NCBI GenBank assembly: GCA_964346645.1
Contig: CAYFVU010000003.1
Location: forward strand, 11,798 to 75,797
Source: CAYFVU01 sp964346645
Lineage (GTDB): Bacteria > Spirochaetota > Spirochaetia > DSM-16054 > Sediminispirochaetaceae
DNA: 64,000 nucleotides
Direction of reading: 5' to 3'
Shown: positions 51,205 to 60,737 of the stretch, in pieces
Layout of the letters: the number at the start of each line of letters is the position of its first letter
Position numbering within the stretch: position 1 is the stretch's first letter
The notes under the pieces: model-generated
Seen by the model: only the letters and a program-made list of their open reading frames with translations
Told to the model about the DNA's origin: nothing
The model's database searches: none
Translations under genes and position numbers: made by a program

Positions 51205-54200
51205 CTAACTACCCTCCGATGCTTCGCCTTCGCTCAGGTCCTCACGGATTTTCCCCACTCTTCCTTCGAACTCGTTGCTCAGGCGGTTGAGAAACTCTAC
51301 ATCGAAGTCCTTCGATGCACGTCTCAACGAATCGGCGTACGATGCCAAGCCGTTGTGCCCGTGACGCTCCGCGAGTTCCGCCAGCCTGCGGGCAAAATCC
51401 AGTACGTCGTCGACGATCATGCTCGCGCTGATATCTCTCCACAGCGGGAGGAACTCATCTTCCAGACGTTCGATCATCTCCTGAGGGGCATCCAGCTCTA
51501 CATCGCTGCTGGGCCCCTGCACGGAGAGTTTCGACTCCTGCAGCCGCTCCGCGGACACCTCCCGGTCGCTCTCCTCGTCCTCAGGCGTCTCAGCATGCGC
51601 CGAATCGGCCGCGATCCTCACGTTCGGCAATGACACGGTAAAGGTGGTTCCCCTCTGCACCTCGCTCTCGAGATCCAGGCTGCCCTCCATCGCTTCGACA
51701 AGCCGCTTGGTAATGGCGAGGCCCAATCCGGTACCACCGTACTTGCGGCTGCTCTGTCCCTCCTGCTGACGGAAGGCTTCGAAGATCCGTTCCCGCTGGT
51801 GCTCCGGTATGCCTAAGCCCGTGTCGCTCACCACGATCTTGAGGGTAACCGTATCTTCCCGGTCGGAACTCACCTCCGCAGTTACCCGGATACGCACCTC
51901 CCCCTCCTCCGTAAACTTGATGGCGTTTCCCAGGAGATTGAGCAGGATCTGACGAGTTCTCACCTCGTCGAGCAGCAAGACTTCGGGGACGGAGGGAAGG
52001 ATCTCCACATGAAAAGCGAGGCCCTTCTCGCGCACGCGAAAGTCGAAGACCTGCCTGATGTCCTCGATGAATGGGGTAACGGCCACTCGACCGTACTCCA
52101 GCTGCAGCCTTCCCGCCTCGATCTTGGACATGTCGAGTATGTCGTTCAGCAGGGAGAGGAGCATCGTCCCGGATTTTTCTATGGAGGAGACATAGTCTCT
52201 GAGCACGGAATCCTCCAGTCGTTGGGACAGGAGCTGGGCATAACCGAGCACCGAATTCATTGGAGTGCGTACCTCGTGACTTATGTTGGCCAGGAAGTCG
52301 CTCTTGATTCTATTCCCCTCCTCGGCGCGCTCCTTAGAGATGCGCAGCTCGTCCTCTATCCGTTTACGCTCGCTCACGTCACGTGATATGGCCAGTATTT
52401 CGCGGTGCGCCTTCGTCACGCTGTCCTTTACCATCCTGCTGACCGTCTCGAACCAGGTGTAGCTGCCGTCCTTTCGCCGTATGCGGTAGATTACGTTGAA
52501 GAAGTCGTCCCCGGACTGTACGGTCTCGTGGGACTCTTCTATGGTCTGTAGATCCTCGGGATGGAAGAGGTCGTAGGCGTTGTATCCTATCAGCTCCTCC
52601 GGCTCATAGCCGAGGAGCCGCTTCGAGGCAGGAGAGGCGTAGGTGTAGACACCCTCGAGCGTGTGCTGGCTGATAAGGTCGGTCGAATTTTCGGCGAGCA
52701 GACGATACTTCTCCTCGCTCCGGCGCAGATCCTGCTCCGCCCTCTTTCTGTCGGTGATGTCGTGGGCTATGCTGAGGAGAAAGCTCTTCTCGTTGATCCG
52801 CAGGTGGCGCACGGTCATGACCACGTTTCGGATTTTTCCGTTCTTCGTGAGATGCTCGGTTTCGAACGTACTGTATCCGGTATCGAGAATTTCCCGGATG
52901 TGGTTTATCACATCATCGTTACTCTCGAGACCCTCTACATCCTGCACCCGCAGTCGGGAGAACTCCTCCCGAGAGTAGCCGAGCGTGAGATGAGACTTGT
53001 CGTTGAACTCGATAAAGGAGCCGTCGTTCGGATCGACGAGGAAGATCGACTCTGTGGCGTCGCGAAATATGCTCCGGTAGAGAGTCTCGGACTCCTCGAT
53101 CCGTTGCTCGACCCGGCGCCTCTCCGTCGTATCCGTCTGGATTGCGACGAAGTGGTGGATCTCTCCCTGTGCATCGTAGATGGGCGCAATGGTCTGATGC
53201 GCATAGTACTCGGAGCCGTCCTTCCTCCTGTTGACGATCTCCTCCTCCCAGACCTCTCCGTCGAGTATCGTGCTCCAGAGACGCCGGTAATACTCCTCCT
53301 CCTGGGCTCCCGAGTACAACACGTGGGGAGTCTTGCCCTTGATCTCCTCCGCCCTGTATCCGGTGACTCGGGTGAAGGCGGGATTGACATATTCGATCCG
53401 TCCTTCGAAATCGGTTATATAGATGGCGAAGCCTGCCTCCTGTATCGCCTTGACGTACTTACGCAGCTCCTCGTCTCGCTCGCGAATACGGTTCGTCATG
53501 ACGTTGAAGGCGTTCTGCAGCGCCATGAATTCCTTGAAGGTGGCGATGTTGTCGTCGATGGAAAGCGGCATGTCTTCCCACACCGAACGTTCGACTATGT
53601 GGAGGAAGTAGACGAGAGGGTTGACCACGAGCTGAGAGATGAAGCTGCGCACATACACAGCTACCGCCGCAAGAAGCAGAATCATCAACCCTGCGATAAA
53701 GACCATGCTCCTCAAGAGCAGAGAGAGCAGGGCGGGTATTCGGACGGCGTCTACCAGTATCCAGCCGGTAGAGGGAACGGTATTCGCCTGCGCATAGTAG
53801 CGTGTGCCGAAGAGCTGCTCTATACTCGCCTCACGAGCTCCGGCATCCCCGTTACTCCTCACAGACCGTATCAACTCCGTGCCCCCGATATTCACGTGCT
53901 CCTCCACGTAACGGGTATTCGGATGTGCGATGATGTTGCCGTAAGAGTCTGTGAGAAATACCAGTGGGGATACCGAGCTCAGCTCCTCCGAACCTTCGAG
54001 AACCTCCTGCAAAAAATCCAGCTCGAGGCCGCCGAGCACAAAACGTCCCGAGGAGGTTTGCCGGTACATTCGTATGGTAACCTTCCCGGTAGTAGGAGAT
54101 ACATACGGCTCGGAGATCTTGCAGGTAAAGGGTTGCCCGCCTTCCGGCTCGGACCACTCGTGAAAGACCGATGCGATGTTTCTTCTCTCCATAGGCTCCG

Positions 54201-54573
54201 GATAGGAGGCCAAGACTTCTCCCTCTGCATCTGTTACGGTAATCTTCTGAAAGTAGCGATAGGTCTCGAAGACCTTCTCGGAGAGTTCATCGAGCCCCGC
54301 AGGTCCCTCTACACTCGGCTCCAACAGCGCAACGAGGCTCAGCGCCTTGTCGGCATTCCTTACATGATCGGTTACCAAGCTCACCAGAGTGCGGCTGTAC
54401 TGCTGCCGCCGCTTCCTGTACTCGCGAAAGTTGTTGCTGAACTCGAATGCAGAGAATAGTATGAGGACAAATACTATGCCTATCAGAAAGAAGGGCACGA
54501 GACGGCGCCGCACCGTCCTGTTGAGCGTGTCCGGTCCCTTATCGCTCTTCTTTTTACTCCGGAAAAACTGCAT
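51205..54573 (-). CDS. Cache/PAS sensor histidine kinase, no receiver domain
   Basis: This 1122-residue membrane kinase has a first helix at about 25-45 and a second at about 285-309 enclosing a double-Cache-type sensor. Then come PAS domains at about 375-490, 495-615 and 620-740. HisKA has the phospho-acceptor His766 in LANISHEVRTP, and HATPase has N883 (LLGNAIKF), DTGLGIP and GGTGLGLAI. The C-terminal 100 residues (LAERHGHNGLASYADSLRRA) resemble the tail found after receiver domains in hybrid kinases, but no receiver is present. The start overlaps the end of the binding-protein gene by 20 bp. Confidence 0.9.
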   Translation of the reverse strand: MQFFRSKKKSDKGPDTLNRTVRRRLVPFFLIGIVFVLILFSAFEFSNNFREYRKRRQQYSRTLVSLVTDHVRNADKALSLVALLEPSVEGPAGLDELSEKVFETYRYFQKITVTDAEGEVLASYPEPMERRNIASVFHEWSEPEGGQPFTCKISEPYVSPTTGKVTIRMYRQTSSGRFVLGGLELDFLQEVLEGSEELSSVSPLVFLTDSYGNIIAHPNTRYVEEHVNIGGTELIRSVRSNGDAGAREASIEQLFGTRYYAQANTVPSTGWILVDAVRIPALLSLLLRSMVFIAGLMILLLAAVAVYVRSFISQLVVNPLVYFLHIVERSVWEDMPLSIDDNIATFKEFMALQNAFNVMTNRIRERDEELRKYVKAIQEAGFAIYITDFEGRIEYVNPAFTRVTGYRAEEIKGKTPHVLYSGAQEEEYYRRLWSTILDGEVWEEEIVNRRKDGSEYYAHQTIAPIYDAQGEIHHFVAIQTDTTERRRVEQRIEESETLYRSIFRDATESIFLVDPNDGSFIEFNDKSHLTLGYSREEFSRLRVQDVEGLESNDDVINHIREILDTGYSTFETEHLTKNGKIRNVVMTVRHLRINEKSFLLSIAHDITDRKRAEQDLRRSEEKYRLLAENSTDLISQHTLEGVYTYASPASKRLLGYEPEELIGYNAYDLFHPEDLQTIEESHETVQSGDDFFNVIYRIRRKDGSYTWFETVSRMVKDSVTKAHREILAISRDVSERKRIEDELRISKERAEEGNRIKSDFLANISHEVRTPMNSVLGYAQLLSQRLEDSVLRDYVSSIEKSGTMLLSLLNDILDMSKIEAGRLQLEYGRVAVTPFIEDIRQVFDFRVREKGLAFHVEILPSVPEVLLLDEVRTRQILLNLLGNAIKFTEEGEVRIRVTAEVSSDREDTVTLKIVVSDTGLGIPEHQRERIFEAFRQQEGQSSRKYGGTGLGLAITKRLVEAMEGSLDLESEVQRGTTFTVSLPNVRIAADSAHAETPEDEESDREVSAERLQESKLSVQGPSSDVELDAPQEMIERLEDEFLPLWRDISASMIVDDVLDFARRLAELAERHGHNGLASYADSLRRASKDFDVEFLNRLSNEFEGRVGKIREDLSEGEASEGS

Positions 54574-55831
54574 CTATCTTTTCCACTAAATTGAACTCCC
54601 CGTTCTCGACCCGGGTAATGAATATCGGCCGGTACACGTCCCCGAACTCGTCGAACATGAGCCTCCCGCTTAAGGCCTCTAGCGTCTCGATGGTGGAAAG
54701 CGCCTCGATAAGTCCCTCTCCCCGTCCCTTCGTGTGCTTCAAGCCCTTCCGCAGGAAGAGGACTGTTTCATAGCCTTGGGCTGCGGCGAAATTCGGCTCG
54801 TTGCCGTACCTCTCCGCGTATGCGCGGGCGAAATCCGTGAAAGCCTCACTGCCTCCCTCTCTGCTGAAGGTGTCGGTAAAGAGGATGCCCTCTACGGCCT
54901 CGCCCCCGTAGCGCAGGAGACTCTCCGTGTAGGCCCAGCCCGATCCGAGCAGCCTCGCCTCCAGCGACGACTCGGCGGCCGCCTTCGCGAAGAGAGCGGT
55001 CTCGGCCGCCGATGCAACGACGAGGACGGTGTCGCAGCCGGCATTCTCGAGCCGCTCTGTCATCATCCGCCAGCTTAGCCCTCCGCCCGATGCGCTGCCT
55101 GCATGTGCGTCCTCGAGGCCTCCGCCCTCGTCGTTCCTGCCCGGCTCTTTTTCGCCTTTCAGCGGTGCGGCGGGGAGATCCTCGGAATCGAAGGGTATGC
55201 GTTCGAACGTCTTTGCACCGTGCTTCCTCGCACTCTCGACGAAGGTGTCGGTGTAAGGCAACGAATAGGCCTCGTTGCTGGTGTCGTATACCACTCCGAC
55301 TCTCTTTGAGCCGAGCCGCTCGCATGCATATCTGCCCATTACGGCCGCGCTCCTGTCTGAGGAGGGGTTGAGGCGGAAGAAGTTGTCTCTCCTCCCGCTC
55401 AGCAGCGGCGTCGAGGTGGTGGGGCTGACGAGGGGGAGCTCTTCTCTACGGAGTCTCGGCAGGGCGGCGAGGGTCTGAGAGCTGGTTATATGGCCGATGA
55501 TCGCAACGACTCCCATTTCTATATGCTTCTTATCCGCCTCTATCGCTCCCTCGGGTGTGTTCTCATCGTTCTCCACTATCAGCTCGAGCTTCCTCCCCGC
55601 TACTCCCCCCTGATTATTTATGTGCTCGACCGCGAGTTGAGCACCGTTCCGCGCCCCCACACCCAGGTCGGAGTGCACCCCGGTGAGCTGTCCGCTGAAT
55701 CCAATGAGAATCTTCCCTCTCCCCGTGCATCCGCCGAGTACGCCCGCGAAGAGCAGAGCCAGAGCGAGGGCCGAAATAAGACCCGGCGCATACTTGAAAT
55801 ACCCTCGTTTTCGCATTCGTCTCAACTTCAT
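54554..55831 (-). CDS. Branched-chain-amino-acid-type solute-binding lipoprotein, kinase partner
   Basis: This 425-residue periplasmic binding protein of the LivJ type (Peripla_BP_6) has a lipoprotein signal ending LGGC (Cys35) after a basic start, followed by IGFSGQLTGVHSDLGVGARNG, which fits the ligand cleft. No permease or ATPase genes accompany it. Its stop lies inside the start of the sensor kinase gene, which suggests that it presents a ligand to that kinase rather than to a transporter. The start at 55831 follows AGGAG by 11 bp. Confidence 0.85.
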   Translation of the reverse strand: MKLRRMRKRGYFKYAPGLISALALALLFAGVLGGCTGRGKILIGFSGQLTGVHSDLGVGARNGAQLAVEHINNQGGVAGRKLELIVENDENTPEGAIEADKKHIEMGVVAIIGHITSSQTLAALPRLRREELPLVSPTTSTPLLSGRRDNFFRLNPSSDRSAAVMGRYACERLGSKRVGVVYDTSNEAYSLPYTDTFVESARKHGAKTFERIPFDSEDLPAAPLKGEKEPGRNDEGGGLEDAHAGSASGGGLSWRMMTERLENAGCDTVLVVASAAETALFAKAAAESSLEARLLGSGWAYTESLLRYGGEAVEGILFTDTFSREGGSEAFTDFARAYAERYGNEPNFAAAQGYETVLFLRKGLKHTKGRGEGLIEALSTIETLEALSGRLMFDEFGDVYRPIFITRVENGEFNLVEKIDAVFPE

Positions 55832-55853
55832 ACGCCATCATACTCCTCGAGCT

Positions 55854-57467
55854 TCAAAAGGGAAACTCCTCCGGCTCGGCGATCTCGGCCCCTCCCTTCT
55901 TCTCCTCCTTCACCTCTCGCTCGACGTGCAGCTCGTTGCCGCGTACGTAGATCGCCTTGCCGCCTTCGACGGGACAGGCATACTCGCAGTTGCCGCAGCC
56001 CACGCAGATATCGTTGTCCGTCTTCGGCTGAGTGAGGTGGGGGCGGTAGGGGACCATCCAGACCGCGCCGGTGGGACAGACCTCAGCACAGGCGCCGCAG
56101 GCCGTACCCTTCGAGAAGATTACGCAGCGCTCCTTTATGAACTGCACCTTGCCGATCTGAGTCTTCTGCTTCTCCTTCAAGCCGAGGGGGAGAATAGCGC
56201 CTACGGGGCAGACGTTGAGGCAGGAGCTACACTCGAACTCGCAGTAGCCGGTGCCGTAGTCCATGACCGGCTGCATGAATCCGTCCAGGCCGTACTCGAA
56301 GAGCGAGGGCTGCAACACGTGGGTAGGACAGGCCGCGACACAGGTGTGGCAGGAGATGCAGGTTGCGTGAAACCGCGCGAGGCTCTTGGAACCGGGAGGC
56401 GTTGCGGGACGGTTCGGTCTTCCCTCGGGCCCCGTAGAACGCAGTGTGAGCAGTCCGCGGTAGGTCCCCGGCAGCACCGCCGCCATGAGGGAAGTGCCGC
56501 CGACGGCACCGCCGAGGGACTTTCCGGACCGTTTCAAGAACTCCCTCCTGCCGGTCCGTGTTAGCCCCTCGGTACGCGCTCCGGAGAAACGCAGCGCATC
56601 GAAGGGGCAGCTCGAGCTGCAGACGAAACAGACCACACAGGTCTCGACATCTATCTTCACCGCATCCTTCTCGACGGAGATGCTGCCGGTCTTGCAGACC
56701 TTCTCGCAGATGCCGCAGAGGGTACAGCGATCTTCGACGGCCTGTATCTGCAGCAGGGGGAGTCCGGGCACGAGCGTCGGCAGTCGGAGGAGGGCTCCCG
56801 TGGGGCAGAGGGAATTGCAGAACCAGCGACCCCGCCACAGTGTCACGACTGCGAGCGCGACAAAGAGTATCGCGGTTACCGCCACCACCGGCAGGTGTCC
56901 GTGAAAGGGAATCGGCGCAATAAAGAGGTCGAAAATCTTCAGCCCCTGCGAGGCGAGCAGGCTCACACCGGAGGCAGCCGGTAAAATGAGGTCCCGTTCC
57001 ACCCTTCCCCAGAACGCGTAAGGCTCGAGAAAATTCACCAGAAGAGAGGTTCCGGCAGCGAAGAGTGCGAGGCTCAACAGGGCAACTGCGAGGTGCACGA
57101 TTCTCCTTCTCTTCGATCCTAAGGGACTCCGGACGAAGTTCCGTCGTCGTATCCTTCCCCCGAGGAATATCAGTATGTCCTGAGTTATTCCGAGGGGACA
57201 GAGGACCGAGCAGTAGAGGCGTCCGAAGACCACGGTGAGCAGGAGCACCGGTAGGAATCCCGCCGCGAGCCAGCTTGCCGTGGCGGTAGCGATTGCGATT
57301 CCGGCGGGGAGGAACTGCGTCCGCGAGAGCAGCTTCAACAGCTGCTCGGCCCACGGGGCGGAGGCGAGCAGCGCGAGGTGAAAGAGCATGAAGAGAAGAG
57401 CCGCAGCGGCAATGCGGAGCTGCAGCTGCCGCAGGGCAAGTGCGGGCTTTTCCTTATTATTCTCCAT
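55854..57467 (-). CDS. NapH/NapG-like polyferredoxin fusion with internal twin-arginine signal
   Basis: This 537-residue protein joins a NapH-like half (four to six helices, GRLYCSVLCPLG and GRWFCNSLCPTG motifs, then two 4Fe-4S motifs CTLCGICEKVC and CVVCFVCSSSC) to a NapG/MauM-like half with four further clusters (CISCHTCVAAC, CEFECSSCLNVC, CGACAEVC, CVGCGNCEYAC). Between them lies GRREFLKRSGK and a hydrophobic stretch, a Tat signal in the middle of the chain. Function is likely electron transfer from the quinone pool. The ATG at 57467 is 19 bp from the DUF362 stop. Confidence 0.85.
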   Translation of the reverse strand: MENNKEKPALALRQLQLRIAAAALLFMLFHLALLASAPWAEQLLKLLSRTQFLPAGIAIATATASWLAAGFLPVLLLTVVFGRLYCSVLCPLGITQDILIFLGGRIRRRNFVRSPLGSKRRRIVHLAVALLSLALFAAGTSLLVNFLEPYAFWGRVERDLILPAASGVSLLASQGLKIFDLFIAPIPFHGHLPVVAVTAILFVALAVVTLWRGRWFCNSLCPTGALLRLPTLVPGLPLLQIQAVEDRCTLCGICEKVCKTGSISVEKDAVKIDVETCVVCFVCSSSCPFDALRFSGARTEGLTRTGRREFLKRSGKSLGGAVGGTSLMAAVLPGTYRGLLTLRSTGPEGRPNRPATPPGSKSLARFHATCISCHTCVAACPTHVLQPSLFEYGLDGFMQPVMDYGTGYCEFECSSCLNVCPVGAILPLGLKEKQKTQIGKVQFIKERCVIFSKGTACGACAEVCPTGAVWMVPYRPHLTQPKTDNDICVGCGNCEYACPVEGGKAIYVRGNELHVEREVKEEKKGGAEIAEPEEFPF

Positions 57468-57486
57468 ACGTATTCTTCTCCATGCG

Positions 57487-58401
57487 CTAGACCCTGATCC
57501 TGCGGATGTTCAGCGCATCCAGATTTCCATTGCCGAGGCCGAGCTCCTGTGCGATGGAGATGTAGCGTACCGCATCTAAACTCGTGCCCCAGGTCTTCGC
57601 CGCCGCCGCATCGGCGGCTACGATGTCGGAAGAGATGATCTGCATCCGTTTGACCTCCAGCTCCGCCCTATGAGAGGAGCCCCGCGGCCCACCGCTCATC
57701 ATAACCGTGTGAGCGTCGATGATATTGAGGGTCGGGCTACGCAGCAGCGGAAACTCGGCTATGCAGCGATGGAGGTCGTTGGCGTGGTAATACCATCGGT
57801 CCCACACGAGTCCCATGAGGTTCTTCAGAGCCGAGGTAATTCGTGTGCTCCCGTGGTGTTTGAGGATGGGAATATTGATAATGACGTCCGCCTCCAAGAC
57901 CTGCTCGTGGGCGAGTACCGTCTTGAGCTTTCGCGCACCGGGAACCTTCACCTCCTGGTAGTAGCTCCGGGAATTCGCCGGGACGATCCGTCCTCCCCCC
58001 TCCTTCACCGCACGGCCGATCTCGTTGTGATCGTAGGCCCTGCTCGGCGAGTCTATGGTGTGGTCGACCACGTAGACCTTCTTTGCACCGGCTTCGATGC
58101 AGTGCTCGATTACACGCCGCACGAGGTCCGGCGTGGTCGTCGCGCCGCGTTCCGGATCCGTTCCCCACGAGGCGTTGGGTTTTATCACGACCGTCTGTCC
58201 GCGCTTGACGTAGCGGCCGATTCCGCCGAGCTCAGCGATGCCCTTGTCGAACATGCCGGCCGGGCTTCCACCGAGGACCGCCGCCATGTCGTAGGGGCCG
58301 CTCTTCTCCGTTCCCAACAGCATTGCAGGTCTGCCGAAGAAAAACGCCGCGGTACCCGCACTCATCGCGGCAAAACGCGTGAGAAACTCTCTTCTATCCA
58401 T
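57487..58401 (-). CDS. DUF362 domain protein with Tat signal
   Basis: This 304-residue protein opens with a Tat signal (DRREFLTRFAAMSAGTAAFFFG). The DUF362 domain includes VVIKPNASWGTDPERGATT, DVIINIPILKHHG and a MGLVWDRWYYH segment. Proteins of this group often occur with NapH/NapG-like ferredoxins; the reaction is not known. It overlaps tatC by 8 bp and precedes the polyferredoxin gene, so it should be exported by the Tat system encoded beside it. There are no Cys clusters of its own, unlike longer DUF362 proteins. Confidence 0.85.
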   Translation of the reverse strand: MDRREFLTRFAAMSAGTAAFFFGRPAMLLGTEKSGPYDMAAVLGGSPAGMFDKGIAELGGIGRYVKRGQTVVIKPNASWGTDPERGATTTPDLVRRVIEHCIEAGAKKVYVVDHTIDSPSRAYDHNEIGRAVKEGGGRIVPANSRSYYQEVKVPGARKLKTVLAHEQVLEADVIINIPILKHHGSTRITSALKNLMGLVWDRWYYHANDLHRCIAEFPLLRSPTLNIIDAHTVMMSGGPRGSSHRAELEVKRMQIISSDIVAADAAAAKTWGTSLDAVRYISIAQELGLGNGNLDALNIRRIRV

Positions 58402-59125
58402 CTCTACCTCCTCTCTTTCGCCGGAGAAGCCTTCCGGCTGCGAGGGTCAGTTCAAAAAGCGCGTAGAGCAGGAGCCCTACCGCTGCCTGGGTAAATATGT
58501 CCGGCGGCGTCAGGAAGGCCGCCGCAAGAAATATGCCCACCAACACGTACTTTCTCGCCCCGGCCGCCGCATCCACCGAGAGCAGTTCTGCCGCAAAGAG
58601 AAAAAAGAGCAGCACCGGCAAAAGGAATAGGACACCGCAGACGAGCACGACGGAGACGACGAACTGCACATAGCCCCCGATGCTCCACAGCGGCAGGAGC
58701 GTCTCCTCGGTACCGAAACCGGCTAAGAACCCGAGGGCAAACGGCGTTAAAAGGAAAAAACCGAAAGCGGTGCCCCCCGCGAAGAGGATGAGCACTGCCG
58801 CCACGGAAGGAAGGAACCAGCGCCGCTCCCGCCGCGTCAGCCCCGGTACGACGAACGAGGCGACCTCGAGGATCAGAAAGGGAATCCCGATCAGCAGGCC
58901 CGTAAACAGAGCAACCCGGAGGTAGGTGACGAGCTTCTCCTGCGGCTTGAGGTACACGAGACTCACATCGAGACCCCTCATGGGAAGCTCGAGTATATCT
59001 ACCAAACTACTCGCATATATGAGTGATATCCCGGCCGCCACGACGACTACGACCGCCGAGAAAAGGATTTTCCGCCTCAACACCTCCAGGTGATCGAGAA
59101 ATCCCGGCTCTTCTTGGGAGCTCAT
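58394..59125 (-). CDS. tatC: Twin-arginine translocase subunit TatC
   Basis: This 243-residue six-helix membrane protein has the N-terminal FLDHLEVLRRKILFSAVV with the conserved FLxHLxxLR signal-binding motif and family landmarks such as YLRVALFTGLLIGIPFLILEVASFV. It is the receptor and core of the Tat pathway for folded proteins. It overlaps tatA by 4 bp and the DUF362 gene by 8 bp, which ties the translocase to its two likely clients. Confidence 0.93.
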   Translation of the reverse strand: MSSQEEPGFLDHLEVLRRKILFSAVVVVVAAGISLIYASSLVDILELPMRGLDVSLVYLKPQEKLVTYLRVALFTGLLIGIPFLILEVASFVVPGLTRRERRWFLPSVAAVLILFAGGTAFGFFLLTPFALGFLAGFGTEETLLPLWSIGGYVQFVVSVVLVCGVLFLLPVLLFFLFAAELLSVDAAAGARKYVLVGIFLAAAFLTPPDIFTQAAVGLLLYALFELTLAAGRLLRRKRGGRDG

Positions 59126-59316
59126 TCGTCCTTTCTCTTGTCCTCTCTCTTGTCCTCCGAGTCCACCTCCAGCTCATCGCTCACACTCCGCATCTCGCTC
59201 TTGAACGACTTCAACGCCTTACCGAGAGACTTGGCCGCCTCGGGCAGCTTCTTTGCGCCGAAGAGGAGAAAAAAGAGGATGAGCACGACAATGATCTCAG
59301 TACCGCCGATATGCAT
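59122..59316 (-). CDS. tatA: Twin-arginine translocase subunit TatA
   Basis: This 64-residue pore-forming subunit has one helix (TEIIVVLILFFLLFG), the FGAKKLPEAAKSLGKALKSF amphipathic region and a charged tail. The ATG at 59316 follows CGGAGGAA. The ATG overlap with tatC is consistent with coupling. No TatB was seen, so this is a minimal TatAC system. Confidence 0.92.
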   Translation of the reverse strand: MHIGGTEIIVVLILFFLLFGAKKLPEAAKSLGKALKSFKSEMRSVSDELEVDSEDKREDKRKDE

Positions 59317-59335
59317 ATGGTTCCTCCGTACGTTA

Positions 59336-59364
59336 ATTATGAGAGATAAACCGGACGTATGCAA
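59336..59364 (-). promoter_or_regulatory. Promoter of the tat-to-sensor-kinase operon
   Basis: On the minus strand, TTGCAT (59364-59359) and CATAAT (59341-59336) are 17 bp apart and 20 bp upstream of the tatA ATG. The six genes downstream (tatA to the sensor kinase) have gaps under 25 bp or overlaps, so one transcript is likely. Confidence 0.5.
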
Positions 59365-59426
59365 AGTTCATTGGTCATAATTTGGCCATATTCACATAGC
59401 CCTCCGTTTCATATACATTGGCGCAT

Positions 59427-60674
59427 ATGAACAGGAACGAAAGGATCATTCTCCTCATAGCGGCCTCGGCCCACTTCTTTACCCACTTCTCGATGCTCGC
59501 CTTTCCGGCTATGGTGATGCCGATGAGCAGGGACCTCGGGATTCCGGTTTCCCAGGTAGTCGATCTCAGCTTCTGGATGTACTTTCTCTACGGAATACTC
59601 GCCATGGGCTGGGGCTGGATAAGCGACCGGTGGGGGCACAAGTCGGCCCTGGGCACCGGCCTGCTGATAGCTGGTGCGGGACTCATCCTCGCAGGCCTCA
59701 CCCCCTCGCTCGCCGTCCTCCCCTTCTCCTTCGCCCTCGTGGGCGTTGGATGCTCATCCTACCACCCCGCAGGCACGGCTCTGGTCTCGCAGGGCATACG
59801 CGAGCGCGGCAGGGCCCTCGGACTCATCGGCATATGGGGAAATGTCGGCATAGCGCTTGTTCCCTTTCTCGTGGGCCTCTTCAACATCTTGATAGGATGG
59901 AGGGGCGGACTCGTCGTCGTCGGGATCTTCGCCCTGCTGCTCGGTACCTTCTCCTATTTCGCGAACTACAGCGTGCAGAAGGGCTCCGATGAGATGAAGA
60001 CGCAGCCCCTCGACGAGAGAACCGCGAAGCGCCTGATCAGCATATTCATCTTCGCCCTCGTATTCGGCGGGCTGCTCTTCAGGAGCTTTACTCTCTCTCT
60101 TCCCGCATTCTTAGAGATGCGTCTCGGCGACGTCGGCGCCTGGGTCGCCGAGAGGTTCGGTGCCGAAGAGGCAGGGGGGCTCTCCGAGGGGGGAAGCGCC
60201 CTCTCGACGCTGGCGGCGAACAGCGTGGCCACCTTTATCTACGTAATCGCCATCTTCGGACAGTGGTTCGGAGGGAGGGCTGCGGATCGTTACAGCCTAA
60301 AACACGCCTACCCCGTTTTCTTCATCCTCTCCACGCCGTTCCTCCTCATCATCATCTTCTTCCAGAACTGGGTCATGGTACCGGCCGCAGGGCTCTTCGT
60401 CTTCTTCATCCTCGGCATGCAGCCGGTCGAGAACAGCCTCGTCGCCTACCTCACCCCTGCGAAGTGGCGTTCGGTCGGCTACGGAATCAAGTTTACCTTT
60501 GTCTTCGGTGCGGGAGCCCTCGCCGTGAAGCTGGTCAGCGTCATAGAGAAGAACTACGGCCTCGAGGGGGTCATGCAGACCAACCTTATCTACATCGCGG
60601 GTGTCGTACTCTTCGCCGGAGTCCTGCTGCTCGCCAGCCGCGGCATTCCGATACGCCATAGCCGTGAATCATGA
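59427..60674 (+). CDS. MFS-type transporter
   Basis: This 415-residue membrane protein has about twelve hydrophobic segments in the major facilitator pattern. The first helix is IILLIAASAHFFTHFSMLAF and the loop 2-3 motif reads GWISDRWGHKSALG. A large central loop contains MKTQPLDERTAKRL. The substrate is unknown. The ATG at 59427 is preferred over the in-frame TTG at 59418, though no strong ribosome binding site is visible. It is divergent from tatA. Confidence 0.85.
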   Translation: MNRNERIILLIAASAHFFTHFSMLAFPAMVMPMSRDLGIPVSQVVDLSFWMYFLYGILAMGWGWISDRWGHKSALGTGLLIAGAGLILAGLTPSLAVLPFSFALVGVGCSSYHPAGTALVSQGIRERGRALGLIGIWGNVGIALVPFLVGLFNILIGWRGGLVVVGIFALLLGTFSYFANYSVQKGSDEMKTQPLDERTAKRLISIFIFALVFGGLLFRSFTLSLPAFLEMRLGDVGAWVAERFGAEEAGGLSEGGSALSTLAANSVATFIYVIAIFGQWFGGRAADRYSLKHAYPVFFILSTPFLLIIIFFQNWVMVPAAGLFVFFILGMQPVENSLVAYLTPAKWRSVGYGIKFTFVFGAGALAVKLVSVIEKNYGLEGVMQTNLIYIAGVVLFAGVLLLASRGIPIRHSRES

Positions 60675-60737
60675 GGGCCGAGAGCAACCACGACCACCGG
60701 CCGCCCCCTTGAAAAGGCTGCATGCGATGGGTAAAAT

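Noticed and set aside
57464..57475. CCATACGTATTC overlapping the start codon of the polyferredoxin gene, similar to the LacI-type operator
   Set aside because: It sits within the middle of an operon with no promoter nearby and one half-site is poor, so chance or codon content is more likely.
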